Source of the DNA: an uncultured Clostridia bacterium
GTDB lineage: Bacteria; Bacillota; Clostridia; Christensenellales; CAG-138
Direction of reading: 5' to 3'
Length of the DNA stretch: 31,268 bases
Assembly: GCA_937915925.1 (NCBI GenBank)
Contig: CALGGM010000148.1
Location: forward strand, 1 to 31,268
A program made the position numbers and the translations under genes. This document shows, one piece after another, positions 15,332 through 23,385 of this stretch; position 1 is the first letter of the stretch, and each line of letters starts with the position of its first letter. The notes beneath the pieces were generated by a model. The model made no database searches, was not told the origin of the DNA, and saw nothing but the letters and a program-made list of their open reading frames with translations.

Positions 15332-16694
15332 CGGTCACCGGCGCGTCGGACGGCGCGTCCGTATCGGGCGGCGCGCTCGGCGTTTCGCTCGGCTCCTCGG
15401 ACGGCGTGGGTGACGAGGTGAATTCCGGCAGCTTGTCGTCTTCGTCGATCAGATCCTGCACGTATTTCGTCAGCGGATCGACCAGCTTGATGTATCTGTC
15501 ATACAGCATATCGCTCCAGCGATAGCGCGCGTAGGTCAGCGTGTACTGACCGTATTTGCTTGCGCTGACGCCGTAGACCTTCTTGATGATATCGACGCGG
15601 TTGTTCTGATCGGTGAAGCAGAAGTTCCAGTGGAACAGGTTGTGCGTTTCGCCGCTCATGGAATACATGCCGATGTTCTCCGGATCGAGGTTATAGGCGA
15701 ACGCCGCGAGCGCAGCCGTCTGTCCGGGCGTGCAGTTCGTGAACAGATCGCCGTCGAACGTGTCGATGATCTCCGGGATCTTGGTGATCAAACGGTCCGC
15801 CTTCATCTGCTTGAACATCGCGACCAGCATGCGCTTCTGACGGTCCACGCGCCGCGAGTCGTTCGTCTCGGCAGAGGTCAGACCGTTCTGCGCCTTGCGA
15901 ACGCGGCAGTAATCCAAAAAGCCTTGCCCGTCGACATGCTGCAGTCCCTTTTCATAGGATCTGCCCTGAATATGGAAGCTGATGTCCATATCGTATTCGA
16001 GACCGCCGCACAGATCGACAAGGTCCTTTAAAGACGTCATGGTGACGGCGTAGTAGTAATCGACGTCGATGCCGCCGAGCATCCATTCCGCGCCCTCGCA
16101 GACCTTTTCAAGCCCCTTCGGGTTCACGGTGCCGTCGTCGTTATAGAGACCGCCGCCGCAGTTGATTGACGCGTTGAGCTTATAAATGCCCTTTACGCCG
16201 GGGATGCTCGCGTACGTGTCGCGCGGCAGCGAGATGAGATCGGCACGGTTCTCGTCGAAGTTGATCGCAAGCACGATCATGACGTCGGAATGCCATTCCT
16301 TCTTGCCGTTCCACGTTTCGCGCTCGGTGGAATAGTCGACGCCGACCAAAAGGATATTGACGATATCCTTCATCATCGAGGTGTCCGCCTTTTCCAGAAG
16401 CTCCTCATACGGATCGACGGGAACCTCGGTGGGTTCCGGCGTGATCTCCGGAGCGTCGGTCGGCGCATCGGATCCGCTCGGTCCGTCCGTCGGCTCCTCG
16501 GTCGTGATCACGATAAAGCCCGGATCCTCCGTCGGCTCAACCTCCGTCTGCCGGTCCTCCGTCGGCGCGCAGGTCCCGCTGCGGAACATGCTGCCCGTAC
16601 CGAGCGAGCTGAAGATCAGCGCCGCCACGATCCCGAGCACGATCGCGCCGGCAGCGATCGACAGGAATATAATGAGTTTTTTATTTTTTTGCAT
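15294..16694 (-). CDS. LytR-CpsA-Psr (LCP) family envelope protein (466 aa)
   Basis: LCP proteins attach teichoic acids, capsules or other glycopolymers from lipid carriers to peptidoglycan outside the membrane. The protein has a short basic start, a membrane anchor at about 7-28 and an acidic Pro/Thr linker at about 45-90. The LCP domain follows at about 108-300, with NILLVGVDYSTE, DVMIVLAINF, SLPRDTYASIPG, KLNASINCGGG and the Arg-rich NDSRRVDRQKRM. A C-terminal region is followed by a second Ser/Pro linker. The last dozen residues (QVYQGTARAV) look unnatural and overlap the next ORF. An AAGGAA ribosome binding site precedes the ATG at 16694. It is divergent from the GT2-GtrA gene. Confidence 0.93.
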   Translation of the reverse strand: MQKNKKLIIFLSIAAGAIVLGIVAALIFSSLGTGSMFRSGTCAPTEDRQTEVEPTEDPGFIVITTEEPTDGPSGSDAPTDAPEITPEPTEVPVDPYEELLEKADTSMMKDIVNILLVGVDYSTERETWNGKKEWHSDVMIVLAINFDENRADLISLPRDTYASIPGVKGIYKLNASINCGGGLYNDDGTVNPKGLEKVCEGAEWMLGGIDVDYYYAVTMTSLKDLVDLCGGLEYDMDISFHIQGRSYEKGLQHVDGQGFLDYCRVRKAQNGLTSAETNDSRRVDRQKRMLVAMFKQMKADRLITKIPEIIDTFDGDLFTNCTPGQTAALAAFAYNLDPENIGMYSMSGETHNLFHWNFCFTDQNNRVDIIKKVYGVSASKYGQYTLTYARYRWSDMLYDRYIKLVDPLTKYVQDLIDEDDKLPEFTSSPTPSEEPSETPSAPPDTDAPSDAPVTDAQVYQGTARAV

Positions 16695-16908
16695 AGCGTT
16701 TCATTCCTTTCGGAAATCCTTTTGCATCATTGTACTCTCCTTTTTTTGAAAAAGCTATCGAAAAGAAGATTCGTTACGAACATTTTACAAAAACAACGAA
16801 TTTACGGCTGCCGTTGAAGGGGACAGACCTCTGTTCCTCTATATTTTTCCTCAAAATCAACTTTTTGAAACCAACCTGAAAAATAATTCTTTCCTTTCTG
16901 AAAAAAAG

Positions 16909-16917
16909 TGATATACT
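16909..16917 (+). promoter_or_regulatory. Extended -10 promoter for the GT2-GtrA gene
   Basis: TGATATACT is an extended -10 element, 30 bases before the start codon at 16947. The -35 region is poor, as is common with extended -10 promoters. It faces away from the LCP gene. Confidence 0.55.
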
Positions 16918-16946
16918 GTATAGTGATTACATTTGGAGGTTTATCC

Positions 16947-18026
16947 ATGATCGTTGTTATCCCCGCGTACGAGCCGGATGAAAAACTGCTCGGCGTGCTC
17001 AGAGATTTTACGGAGCAGACGTCGTATTCGATCGTTGTGGTCGACGACGGCAGCAGTGAAGCCTGCCGTCCCGTGTTTGACGCCGTACGCGCTTTCGATC
17101 GGGTCGTCCTCCTTGTGCATGAAGTCAACAAGGGCAAAGGCGCCGCATTGAAAACCGCGTTTCGCTACATCGGCGAGCACTTCCCTTCCGACGAAGCCGT
17201 TCTGACGGTCGACGCGGACGGGCAGCACCTCGTTTCCGATGCGCTGCGCGTTGCAAAGCGTCTTGAAGAAAATCCCGACGCGCTCGTCTTAGGCTCCCGC
17301 AAATTCACCGGCAACGTGCCGTTCAAGAGCCGTGCCGGCAACGGCATCACGCGCGCCGTGTTCAAGTTCTGCACCGGCGTACGCGTGTACGACACGCAGA
17401 CGGGTCTTCGCGCGTTTTCGGCGCGCCGCATTTCGGAGATGGCTTCGCTCAAGGGCGACCGTTATGAATACGAGATCAATCAGCTGATCTACTGCACACA
17501 GCACGACATCGAGATCCAGGAGGAATGGATCGAGACCGTGTACATCGAGGAGAACAAGTCCTCGCATTTTCACGCGTTCAAGGACTCGTTCCGCATCTAT
17601 AAATGCCTGCTGCTCGGCACGTCGTTCTTGAAGTTTGTCGCGTCGTCGTTCTCGTGCTTTCTGATCGACTACGCCGTCTACGCGCTGCTGCTCTTTTTGA
17701 CGTCGCGGTTCATTACGCGCGACGCGCTGCAGAGCCTCATCAGCGTCGCGGGCGCGCGCGTCGTCTCCGCGACCTGCAACTACTTCTTCAACCGCTATCT
17801 CGTCTTCCGCGCAAAGGATACGAAGCTAAGCTTCTTAAAGTACGTTCTGCTCACCGCGATCATCCTCTGCATCCAGAGCGGTCTGACGTCCGGCGCCGTC
17901 GCGCTCGGCATGAACAAGTGGATCATCTACATCCCCGTGCAGCTGGTCGTGTATCCGCTGTCGTACCTTCTGCAGCGCGCGTTTGTATTCGGCGGCAAGC
18001 GTCAGATAAAGCGAGGCGACCGTTGA
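16947..18026 (+). CDS. Glycosyltransferase family 2 fused to a GtrA-like membrane domain (359 aa)
   Basis: Residues 1-220 resemble dolichyl-phosphate-mannose-synthase-type GT2 enzymes: VVIPAYEP, VVVDDGSS with D33/D34, NKGKGAALKTA and the metal-binding DAD at 89-91. Residues 227-352 form a GtrA-like domain of about four helices (FLKFVASSFSCFLIDYAVYA, then NYFFNRYLVFR and QLVVYPLSYLLQRAFVF). The likely reaction is transfer of a sugar from a nucleotide donor to a polyprenyl phosphate, with GtrA helping membrane handling of the lipid-linked sugar. The start at 16947 has GGAGG seven bases upstream; 13 earlier codons are ignored. The phosphodiester-glycosidase-like gene follows three bases later. 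Confidence 0.92.
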   Translation: MIVVIPAYEPDEKLLGVLRDFTEQTSYSIVVVDDGSSEACRPVFDAVRAFDRVVLLVHEVNKGKGAALKTAFRYIGEHFPSDEAVLTVDADGQHLVSDALRVAKRLEENPDALVLGSRKFTGNVPFKSRAGNGITRAVFKFCTGVRVYDTQTGLRAFSARRISEMASLKGDRYEYEINQLIYCTQHDIEIQEEWIETVYIEENKSSHFHAFKDSFRIYKCLLLGTSFLKFVASSFSCFLIDYAVYALLLFLTSRFITRDALQSLISVAGARVVSATCNYFFNRYLVFRAKDTKLSFLKYVLLTAIILCIQSGLTSGAVALGMNKWIIYIPVQLVVYPLSYLLQRAFVFGGKRQIKRGDR

Positions 18027-18029
18027 TCC

Positions 18030-19412
18030 ATGGAGAAGCGCAGATCGATCCTGTCCAAGAACGCGCACCGCGTGCTGCGTATTGTCGCGGCGGTGCTTCT
18101 GAATCTCGGCGTCGTTTTCTCCGCGATCTATATCCTGTTCCATCTTCTGGAATACTATAACCCGCATTCGTTCATCTATGCCAACATGCCGTGGCTGCCG
18201 ATCGCGATCCCGATCCTATTCATCCTCGCGGTCCTCGTCTACGACCTGATCATGCTCGACGGCGGGTTTAAAAAGCATCACTTCAACAAGCGGCGCATGA
18301 TGTTCATCATCCTGTGCGATCTGATCCTGTTCGCGGCGATCTCGGTCACGTTGTACCTTAAAACCTGCACGACCTCGCTGGTCGAGCACAACACGATCGA
18401 AGCCTATACCCTTCCGACGCCGATCACGACGCCCGCGCCTTCGCTGCCGCCCGCGCCGACCGCCGACGCGGAAGCGCCCGATACGGGCGACGAGCCCTCC
18501 GCGGAGGAAACGCCCGCGCCGACCGAGGTCCCCGCGCCTTCCGAAGCGCCGGTCCCGCTCGATCAGAAGTTCCCCGAAAAGTTCTCCGACCCGCCGGTCG
18601 TTGAAACCTATGACAAAGATAACGTCGTCGAGACGCTGTCCGACGGCACGGAAAAGGCGCTGATCTACACGTACCGCGGCAAGAACGCGGCGGTCGACGT
18701 GTATCACTATCAGCGCGGCAAGCTCGAATATCAGCTTGCGGATATCTATGTGCGCGACGTCGATTGCTTCCGTACCAACTACAGCCTGTCCTTCCGCAAG
18801 AACATGAAGACGCAAATCTACGCGGAGCAGGTCAACGCGATCGTCGCGACCAACGGCGACAACTTCAACTCCGGCAAGATCGAGGACGGCATCGTGATCC
18901 GCAACGGCGCACAGCTCTTCCCCGAGGGCGGACAGCGACAGACCAAGTTCACGCGCGATCTTTGCGTACTGTTTGCAGACGGCACGATGCGCGTATACGA
19001 CTGCGTGCTCGATAAGATCGACTATGACGAAATCCTCGGAAACTTCCCGCGGCAGGCGTTTTATTTCGGACCGAAGCTTTTAAACGACGACGGAACGTCG
19101 CGGCAGAAGTTCAATTCGAGCTTGGCGAAGACGAACCCGCGCACCGTGCTCGGCTACTATGAACCGGGACATTACGCGCTCGTCGTGGTGCTCGGCACGC
19201 GCGAGATGGTCGATTACAACGGCAGAAACCGTGGCAACGGGAAATCGCCCGGCATGACGCTTTCAGAGCTTTCCGAGCTTTCCGAGCAGCTCGGCTTTAC
19301 GGCGGCGTACAATCTCGACGGCGGCGGCTCGTCGAGCATGGTCTGGAACAGAACGGTCTTCGGTCACAACGACCGCACGCACGGCGACATCCTTGCCGTC
19401 GTGGACCCGTAA
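18030..19412 (+). CDS. Membrane-anchored phosphodiester glycosidase-like (NAGPA/DUF2233) protein (460 aa)
   Basis: Three hydrophobic helices (about 12-35, 55-76 and 91-110) are followed by a long Pro/Ala/Glu/Thr linker (about 125-180). The C-terminal domain matches the phosphodiester glycosidase family (NAGPA-like): YVRDVDCFRTNYS, AIVATNGDNFNSG, RNGAQLFPEGG, and the closing YNLDGGGSSSMVWN, HGDILAVVDP. Family members cleave sugar-phosphodiester bonds; here the domain should sit outside the membrane. It is three bases behind the GT2-GtrA gene, so a role in trimming or remodelling a phosphodiester-linked surface glycan is a fair inference. The substrate is unknown. Confidence 0.9.
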   Translation: MEKRRSILSKNAHRVLRIVAAVLLNLGVVFSAIYILFHLLEYYNPHSFIYANMPWLPIAIPILFILAVLVYDLIMLDGGFKKHHFNKRRMMFIILCDLILFAAISVTLYLKTCTTSLVEHNTIEAYTLPTPITTPAPSLPPAPTADAEAPDTGDEPSAEETPAPTEVPAPSEAPVPLDQKFPEKFSDPPVVETYDKDNVVETLSDGTEKALIYTYRGKNAAVDVYHYQRGKLEYQLADIYVRDVDCFRTNYSLSFRKNMKTQIYAEQVNAIVATNGDNFNSGKIEDGIVIRNGAQLFPEGGQRQTKFTRDLCVLFADGTMRVYDCVLDKIDYDEILGNFPRQAFYFGPKLLNDDGTSRQKFNSSLAKTNPRTVLGYYEPGHYALVVVLGTREMVDYNGRNRGNGKSPGMTLSELSELSEQLGFTAAYNLDGGGSSSMVWNRTVFGHNDRTHGDILAVVDP

Positions 19413-19421
19413 GGAGGCGCT

Positions 19422-19802
19422 ATGAAGAAACGGATTCGCATCATCGGCATGATCCTTGCACACGTCGGACTGCTGCTGTCGATCGTGTATCTTGTGATCT
19501 TTCTCGTCTGCACGGCGAAGGTTTCGGCGACCTCGAAGCCCGACGCGGAGATCTCCCAAACCGATCTGTATCTCAAGCAGGCATTGGACAGCCGCGACTT
19601 TTCGTTCTTTACCGTCGGCAAAGCGCTTTCGGAGGATTCCGACGCCGGTCGCGAAAACCTGCTGATCGCCGCCGACTTAATCGTTCCCGTACTCTGTCTC
19701 GCATCCGGCGTTTTGCTGCAGATCGGCGCGACGCATCCGCGCCGCAAGCGTCCGATCCAACCGCAGCGCACGCCGTCTCAATCATCGAATCTCAGGAGGT
19801 AA
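19422..19802 (+). CDS. Small membrane protein of unknown function (126 aa)
   Basis: Not recognised. An N-terminal helix at about 4-28 (IGMILAHVGLLLSIVYLVIF) and a second at about 85-105 (LIVPVLCLASGVLLQIG) flank a roughly 55-residue stretch that is probably outside the membrane; the protein ends in a basic tail. AAGGAGG precedes the start. The last two Arg codons are themselves the AGGAGG ribosome binding site of the downstream aminopeptidase gene. Lies in line with the GT2-GtrA and glycosidase genes, so an envelope setting is likely, but no function can be stated. Confidence 0.75.
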   Translation: MKKRIRIIGMILAHVGLLLSIVYLVIFLVCTAKVSATSKPDAEISQTDLYLKQALDSRDFSFFTVGKALSEDSDAGRENLLIAADLIVPVLCLASGVLLQIGATHPRRKRPIQPQRTPSQSSNLRR

Positions 19803-19804
19803 GT

Positions 19805-21115
19805 ATGAACCAGACCGATCTCGATCGCACCAACGCATTGCTCGATTTTATCGAGCGCTCCCCCGTCAGCTTCGCGGCAGTGAAAACCGCCGGGCAAATG
19901 CTCGAAGATGCGGGCTATGTTCGCCTGTCGTTTCAAACGTCGTGGAATCTCGAGCCCGGAAAAAAGTATTACGTCACGCGCAACGGCTCCTCTTTGATCG
20001 CGTTCGCCGTTCCGGAAGCGCCGCAAAACGGCTTCATGATCGCCGCAAGCCACAGCGATTCGCCGTGCTTCAAGCTGAAAACCGACAGCGAGGTCGTGAT
20101 GTTCGACCGCTATATCAAGCTCAACACCGAGGGCTATGGCGGGATGATCGTCTCCAGCTGGTTCGACCGTCCCCTCTCCCTTGCCGGACGCGCGATCGTA
20201 AAGAACGGCAATGCGTTCGACACGCGTGTGGTCACGTTCGACCGCGACCTCTGTCTGATCCCGAACGTGTGCATCCACTTCAACCGCGAGATCAACAACG
20301 GCTATAAGTACAACAAAGCGGTCGATTCTCTGCCGCTGCTGTGCAACACGAAGGAAAAGGGCACGGTGCAAAAGCTCGTAGCGGGACGGCTCGGTGTGGA
20401 GCCCGACGCGATCGTGTCGATGGATCTGTTCGTCATCACGCGTACGCGCGGCTCCGTGTTCGGCGCGGACGACGCATTCTTTTGCGCGCCGCGTATCGAC
20501 GACCTGCAGTGCGCCTATACGACGCTTCAAGCACTTTTGGAGATGGAGGCGCCGAAAGCGATCCCGGTCTATGCGCTTTTCGACAACGAGGAGGTCGGCA
20601 GTGAAACGAAGCAGGGCGCCGCGAGCATGCTGCTCTATGATGTGCTCACCCGCGTCGCCGATCACTACGGACACACGCTGTCCGAGATGCTTCCTGCCTC
20701 GCTGATGCTTTCCTGCGACAATGGACACGCCCTGCACCCGAATCATCCGGAGCTTTCCGATCCGAAGAACGCGCCGCATCTGAACGGCGGCGTCGTCATC
20801 AAGCACAACGCGAATCAGCGCTATGCGACCGACGCGCTGTCCGAAGCGCTCTTTGCGGAAATCTGTAAGCGCGCCGACGTGCCGGTACAGCACTTTGCAA
20901 ACCGCAGCGACGTCGCAGGCGGCGGAACGCTCGGCAGCATCAGCAACACGCGCGTATCGCTGAAAACCGTCGACATCGGGCTTGCGCAGCTTGCCATGCA
21001 CTCCGCGGTCGAAACCGGCGGCGTCAAGGACACGGATTGCATGATCCGCGCGGCGAAGGCATTCTTCGAAAGCGCCCTCCGCGTCACCGATACCGGCGCG
21101 ATCGTGCTGGAGTAA
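19805..21115 (+). CDS. apeB: M18 family aminopeptidase (436 aa)
   Basis: This zinc-dependent, cytoplasmic aminopeptidase prefers acidic or neutral N-terminal residues and forms a dodecameric tetrahedral complex in known members. Family motifs are AASHSDSPCFKLK (metal His), MDLFVITRT, APRIDDLQCAY (metal Asp), FDNEEVGSETKQGA (catalytic and metal Glu), LSCDNGHALHPN, and RSDVAGGGTLGSISNTR close to the C-terminus. Length is standard. The start has AGGAGG at the end of the preceding gene. It ends the plus-strand group and is followed by a repeat-rich gap and a terminator at 21427-21452. Confidence 0.96.
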   Translation: MNQTDLDRTNALLDFIERSPVSFAAVKTAGQMLEDAGYVRLSFQTSWNLEPGKKYYVTRNGSSLIAFAVPEAPQNGFMIAASHSDSPCFKLKTDSEVVMFDRYIKLNTEGYGGMIVSSWFDRPLSLAGRAIVKNGNAFDTRVVTFDRDLCLIPNVCIHFNREINNGYKYNKAVDSLPLLCNTKEKGTVQKLVAGRLGVEPDAIVSMDLFVITRTRGSVFGADDAFFCAPRIDDLQCAYTTLQALLEMEAPKAIPVYALFDNEEVGSETKQGAASMLLYDVLTRVADHYGHTLSEMLPASLMLSCDNGHALHPNHPELSDPKNAPHLNGGVVIKHNANQRYATDALSEALFAEICKRADVPVQHFANRSDVAGGGTLGSISNTRVSLKTVDIGLAQLAMHSAVETGGVKDTDCMIRAAKAFFESALRVTDTGAIVLE

Positions 21116-21169
21116 GCGAAAGGTAGAATCGGACCGTTGGGTCGGATCGCATTCGCCCACGGAACAACC

Positions 21170-21345
21170 CCTCCGTCAAGGCTCCGCCTTGACACCTCCC
21201 CTTGCACAGGGGAGGCAAGAAACTTGCCAACGGCTCGTAGGGGACGCCGACCTCGGCGTCCCGGAAAGTATCGTGCAGTTCAAAAGACTACCCTCTCGTC
21301 ACCTATCGGTGCCACCTTCCCTGACAAGGGAAGGTCGAATAGCCT
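21170..21345. repeat. Interspersed repeat, copy 1, in the apeB-SDR gap
   Basis: The gap 21116-21456 holds no gene. It contains CAACCCCTCCGTC, the dyad CTCCCC/GGGGAG around TTGCACA, GTAGGGGACG (21237-21246) with CGGCGTCCCG (21254-21263), and a block starting CAGTTCAAAAGACTACCC that leads to a second dyad (CCTTCCC/GGGAAGG). The same modules in the same order recur at 29671-29915. This is a composite palindromic intergenic repeat of a type seen in many gut Clostridia; function unknown. Confidence 0.7.
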
Positions 21346-21426
21346 TCGGTTTACCCCGTCTTTATCGGAGAAACACATTCATCCTAAAAACAAAGCGACG
21401 AGGAATTTATAATCGATAAACCGCAA

Positions 21427-21459
21427 AACCGGAAGGGTTTCCCCTTCCGGTTGTTGTTA
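21427..21459. terminator. Terminator between convergent apeB and SDR genes
   Basis: AACCGGAAGGG (21427-21437) pairs perfectly with CCCTTCCGGTT (21442-21452) around a TTTC loop, and a T-rich stretch follows on the plus strand. On the minus strand the stem is followed by TTTTG. It lies directly beside the stop codon of the minus-strand SDR gene and probably serves both directions. Confidence 0.78.
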
Positions 21460-22254
21460 TTCGGATTTCAAAAAGATACGGATCGCAAAGAGCTTCAGGC
21501 CTTTCGGAAGAACGCCGTACAGTCGCAAAAGCGGATTGCGGTTTAAAGAATATGCAAAGCGCGGACGGCGTGCGGCGAGCGCCTTTTGCACCTTCCTTGC
21601 GACGGCTTCGGGCGAAACAGCTTTTGCTTCGACCGCGTTGGTGACGCGGAGGAACTTTTTCGCGACGTTCGGATAATGCGCGGTGCGTGTTGTAAACGCT
21701 TCGATGCTTCTCACCGAGCCGCCTAAAAGCGGCGTCTGAACCGCGCCGGGACGAATGACCGAAACGGAAATGCCGAGAAGCTGCAGCTCCATCGCGAGCG
21801 AAAACGCATACCGATCGAGCGTCGCCTTCGTGATCCCGTACAGCCCCGTAAACGGCAGCGGATCGAGGTCCGCAAGCTCGCTGGTGACGAGCACGGCGCG
21901 CGAGCCCGCGTGCAACAGCGGCAGAAACGTTTTGACCGTGCGGTACGCGCCGAACACATTGATCTCGAAGATGCGGCGCATGCGTGCCTCGTCGATCTCG
22001 ACGAGAGAATCCGCGTCGTAGACGCCCGCCGCGTACACGATCGTGTCGAGCGCTTCGGTCTGTGCCTTGACCGCTTCGAATGCCGCGTCGATCGCGTCCG
22101 GATCGGTGACGTCGGCATTCAGCGAGACTACGCCGTCCGGCATTTCCATGCCCTCGCGGTCGATCCCGAACACGTAATCGCCTTTTTGTAAAAACAGGCG
22201 GGCGCAGGCACTGCCCATGCCCCCGCCCGCACCGATCAAAAGGATCGTTTTCAT
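21457..22254 (-). CDS. Short-chain dehydrogenase/reductase (265 aa)
   Basis: This is an NAD(P)-dependent Rossmann-fold oxidoreductase. The cofactor loop is GAGGGMGSA near residue 9, DREG near 32 marks the second strand, and YAAGVYD corresponds to the NAG motif. The catalytic elements are VTSELAD (Ser) and YGITKATLDRYAF (Tyr and Lys, four residues apart as required). The length is typical. I chose the ATG at 22254, whose ATGA overlaps the trpS stop; an in-frame upstream start at 22287 would add 11 residues from the trpS shadow. The coupling to trpS suggests co-transcription, not shared function. The C-terminal tail after residue 225 is basic and hydrophobic and may touch the membrane. Confidence 0.9.
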   Translation of the reverse strand: MKTILLIGAGGGMGSACARLFLQKGDYVFGIDREGMEMPDGVVSLNADVTDPDAIDAAFEAVKAQTEALDTIVYAAGVYDADSLVEIDEARMRRIFEINVFGAYRTVKTFLPLLHAGSRAVLVTSELADLDPLPFTGLYGITKATLDRYAFSLAMELQLLGISVSVIRPGAVQTPLLGGSVRSIEAFTTRTAHYPNVAKKFLRVTNAVEAKAVSPEAVARKVQKALAARRPRFAYSLNRNPLLRLYGVLPKGLKLFAIRIFLKSE

Positions 22255-23360
22255 ACCTGTTTTGCCGCTTTCAGCAGCGCTTCCCATTCCTTCACGATCG
22301 AGCGATCCTCGAAGTAGTTGATGCGCATCGCCGCGCGCACCTTCGCAAGCGTCTCGTTCGTGATCTCGACCGCCTTTTTCGTGCCTTCATACAGCACGTC
22401 GTACACGGCGCCGATGTCGGCTTCCCACTTCGCGCGGTTCTCGCGGATCGGCGCAAGCTCCTCCTCAAGCACATTGATGAGGAATTTCTTGCATGTGCCG
22501 TCGCCGAGGCCCCCGCGGCAGTAGTGTGCCTTCATCTCGTCGAGGTTTGCGTATTCCGGCAGATACCGTGAAAAATGCTCGTCTCTCGAGAATGCGTCGA
22601 GGTACGTAAACACGACGTTGCCCTCAAGATGACCCGGGTCCTCGATGCGAAGGTGCTGCGGGTCGGTGAACATCTTGCCGTTGATCTGCTTTTTGACCGT
22701 CTTCGCGGTGTCGGACAGATAGATGCAGTTGCCGAGCGATTTCGACATCTTCGCCTTGCCGTCGACGCCGGGAAGCCTGCGCTGCGTCTCGTTTTCCGGG
22801 ATCAGCGCCTTCGGGAACACGAGCGTTTCGCCGTAGATGCGGTTGAACTTCTCGACGATCTCTCGCGTCTGCTCGATCATTGGAAGCTGATCCTCGCCGA
22901 CCGGAACGACCGTCGCGTTGAACGCCGTGATGTCCGCCGCCTGCGAAACCGGATAGCTGAAAAAGCCCGCCGGAAGTCCCTCGTCCGCAAACCCGCGCAT
23001 CTGGATCTCCGCCTTGACGGTGGGGTTTCTCGAAAGTCTTGCTGTCGTGACGAGGTTCATGTAATAGAACGTCAGCGCATGCAGCGCGGGCAGCGCGGAC
23101 TGGATGCAGATCGTGGACTTATTGGGGTCGATACCGACCGAAAGATAGTCCAAAGCGACCTGAACGATGTTATCGCGGATCTTTTCGGGGTTATCCGCAT
23201 TGTCCGTCAGCGCCTGATCGTCCGCGATCAGAATGTTGATCGCGTCGAATTTGCCGGAGTTCTGCAGCTCCACGCGGCGCTTCAACGATCCGACGTAATG
23301 ACCGAGGTGCAGCCGTCCGGTCGGGCGGTCGCCGGTCAGAATGATGTTTTTTTGTTCCAT
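22251..23360 (-). CDS. trpS: Tryptophanyl-tRNA synthetase (369 aa)
   Basis: This class I aminoacyl-tRNA synthetase charges tRNA-Trp. The HIGH-type motif is TGRLHLGHYVGS near the N-terminus, and the KMSKS loop is KMSKSLGNCIY near residue 205. The mid-section DQLPMIEQTREI fits the family. At 369 residues it is longer than the roughly 330-residue E. coli type and closer to a subgroup found in various Firmicutes. A GGAGAG ribosome binding site precedes the ATG at 23360. It lies 25 bases behind rpoD on the same strand. No T-box leader is visible in that short gap, so regulation must come from the upstream operon promoter or from inside rpoD. Confidence 0.96.
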   Translation of the reverse strand: MEQKNIILTGDRPTGRLHLGHYVGSLKRRVELQNSGKFDAINILIADDQALTDNADNPEKIRDNIVQVALDYLSVGIDPNKSTICIQSALPALHALTFYYMNLVTTARLSRNPTVKAEIQMRGFADEGLPAGFFSYPVSQAADITAFNATVVPVGEDQLPMIEQTREIVEKFNRIYGETLVFPKALIPENETQRRLPGVDGKAKMSKSLGNCIYLSDTAKTVKKQINGKMFTDPQHLRIEDPGHLEGNVVFTYLDAFSRDEHFSRYLPEYANLDEMKAHYCRGGLGDGTCKKFLINVLEEELAPIRENRAKWEADIGAVYDVLYEGTKKAVEITNETLAKVRAAMRINYFEDRSIVKEWEALLKAAKQV

Positions 23361-23385
23361 AATGCTCTCCGCTGTTACGATATGC

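Noticed and set aside
16816..16840. GGGGACAG...CTGTTCC dyad resembling RAYT-associated REP sequences
   Set aside because: Single short imperfect copy and no RAYT transposase gene in the window; similarity is too weak to call.
19778..21160. 460-codon minus-strand ORF
   Set aside because: Antisense to the M18 aminopeptidase gene; Arg/His/Val-rich composition typical of high-G+C shadows.
23361..23385. T-box or attenuator before trpS
   Set aside because: The gap between rpoD and trpS is only 25 bases, too short for a T-box leader.
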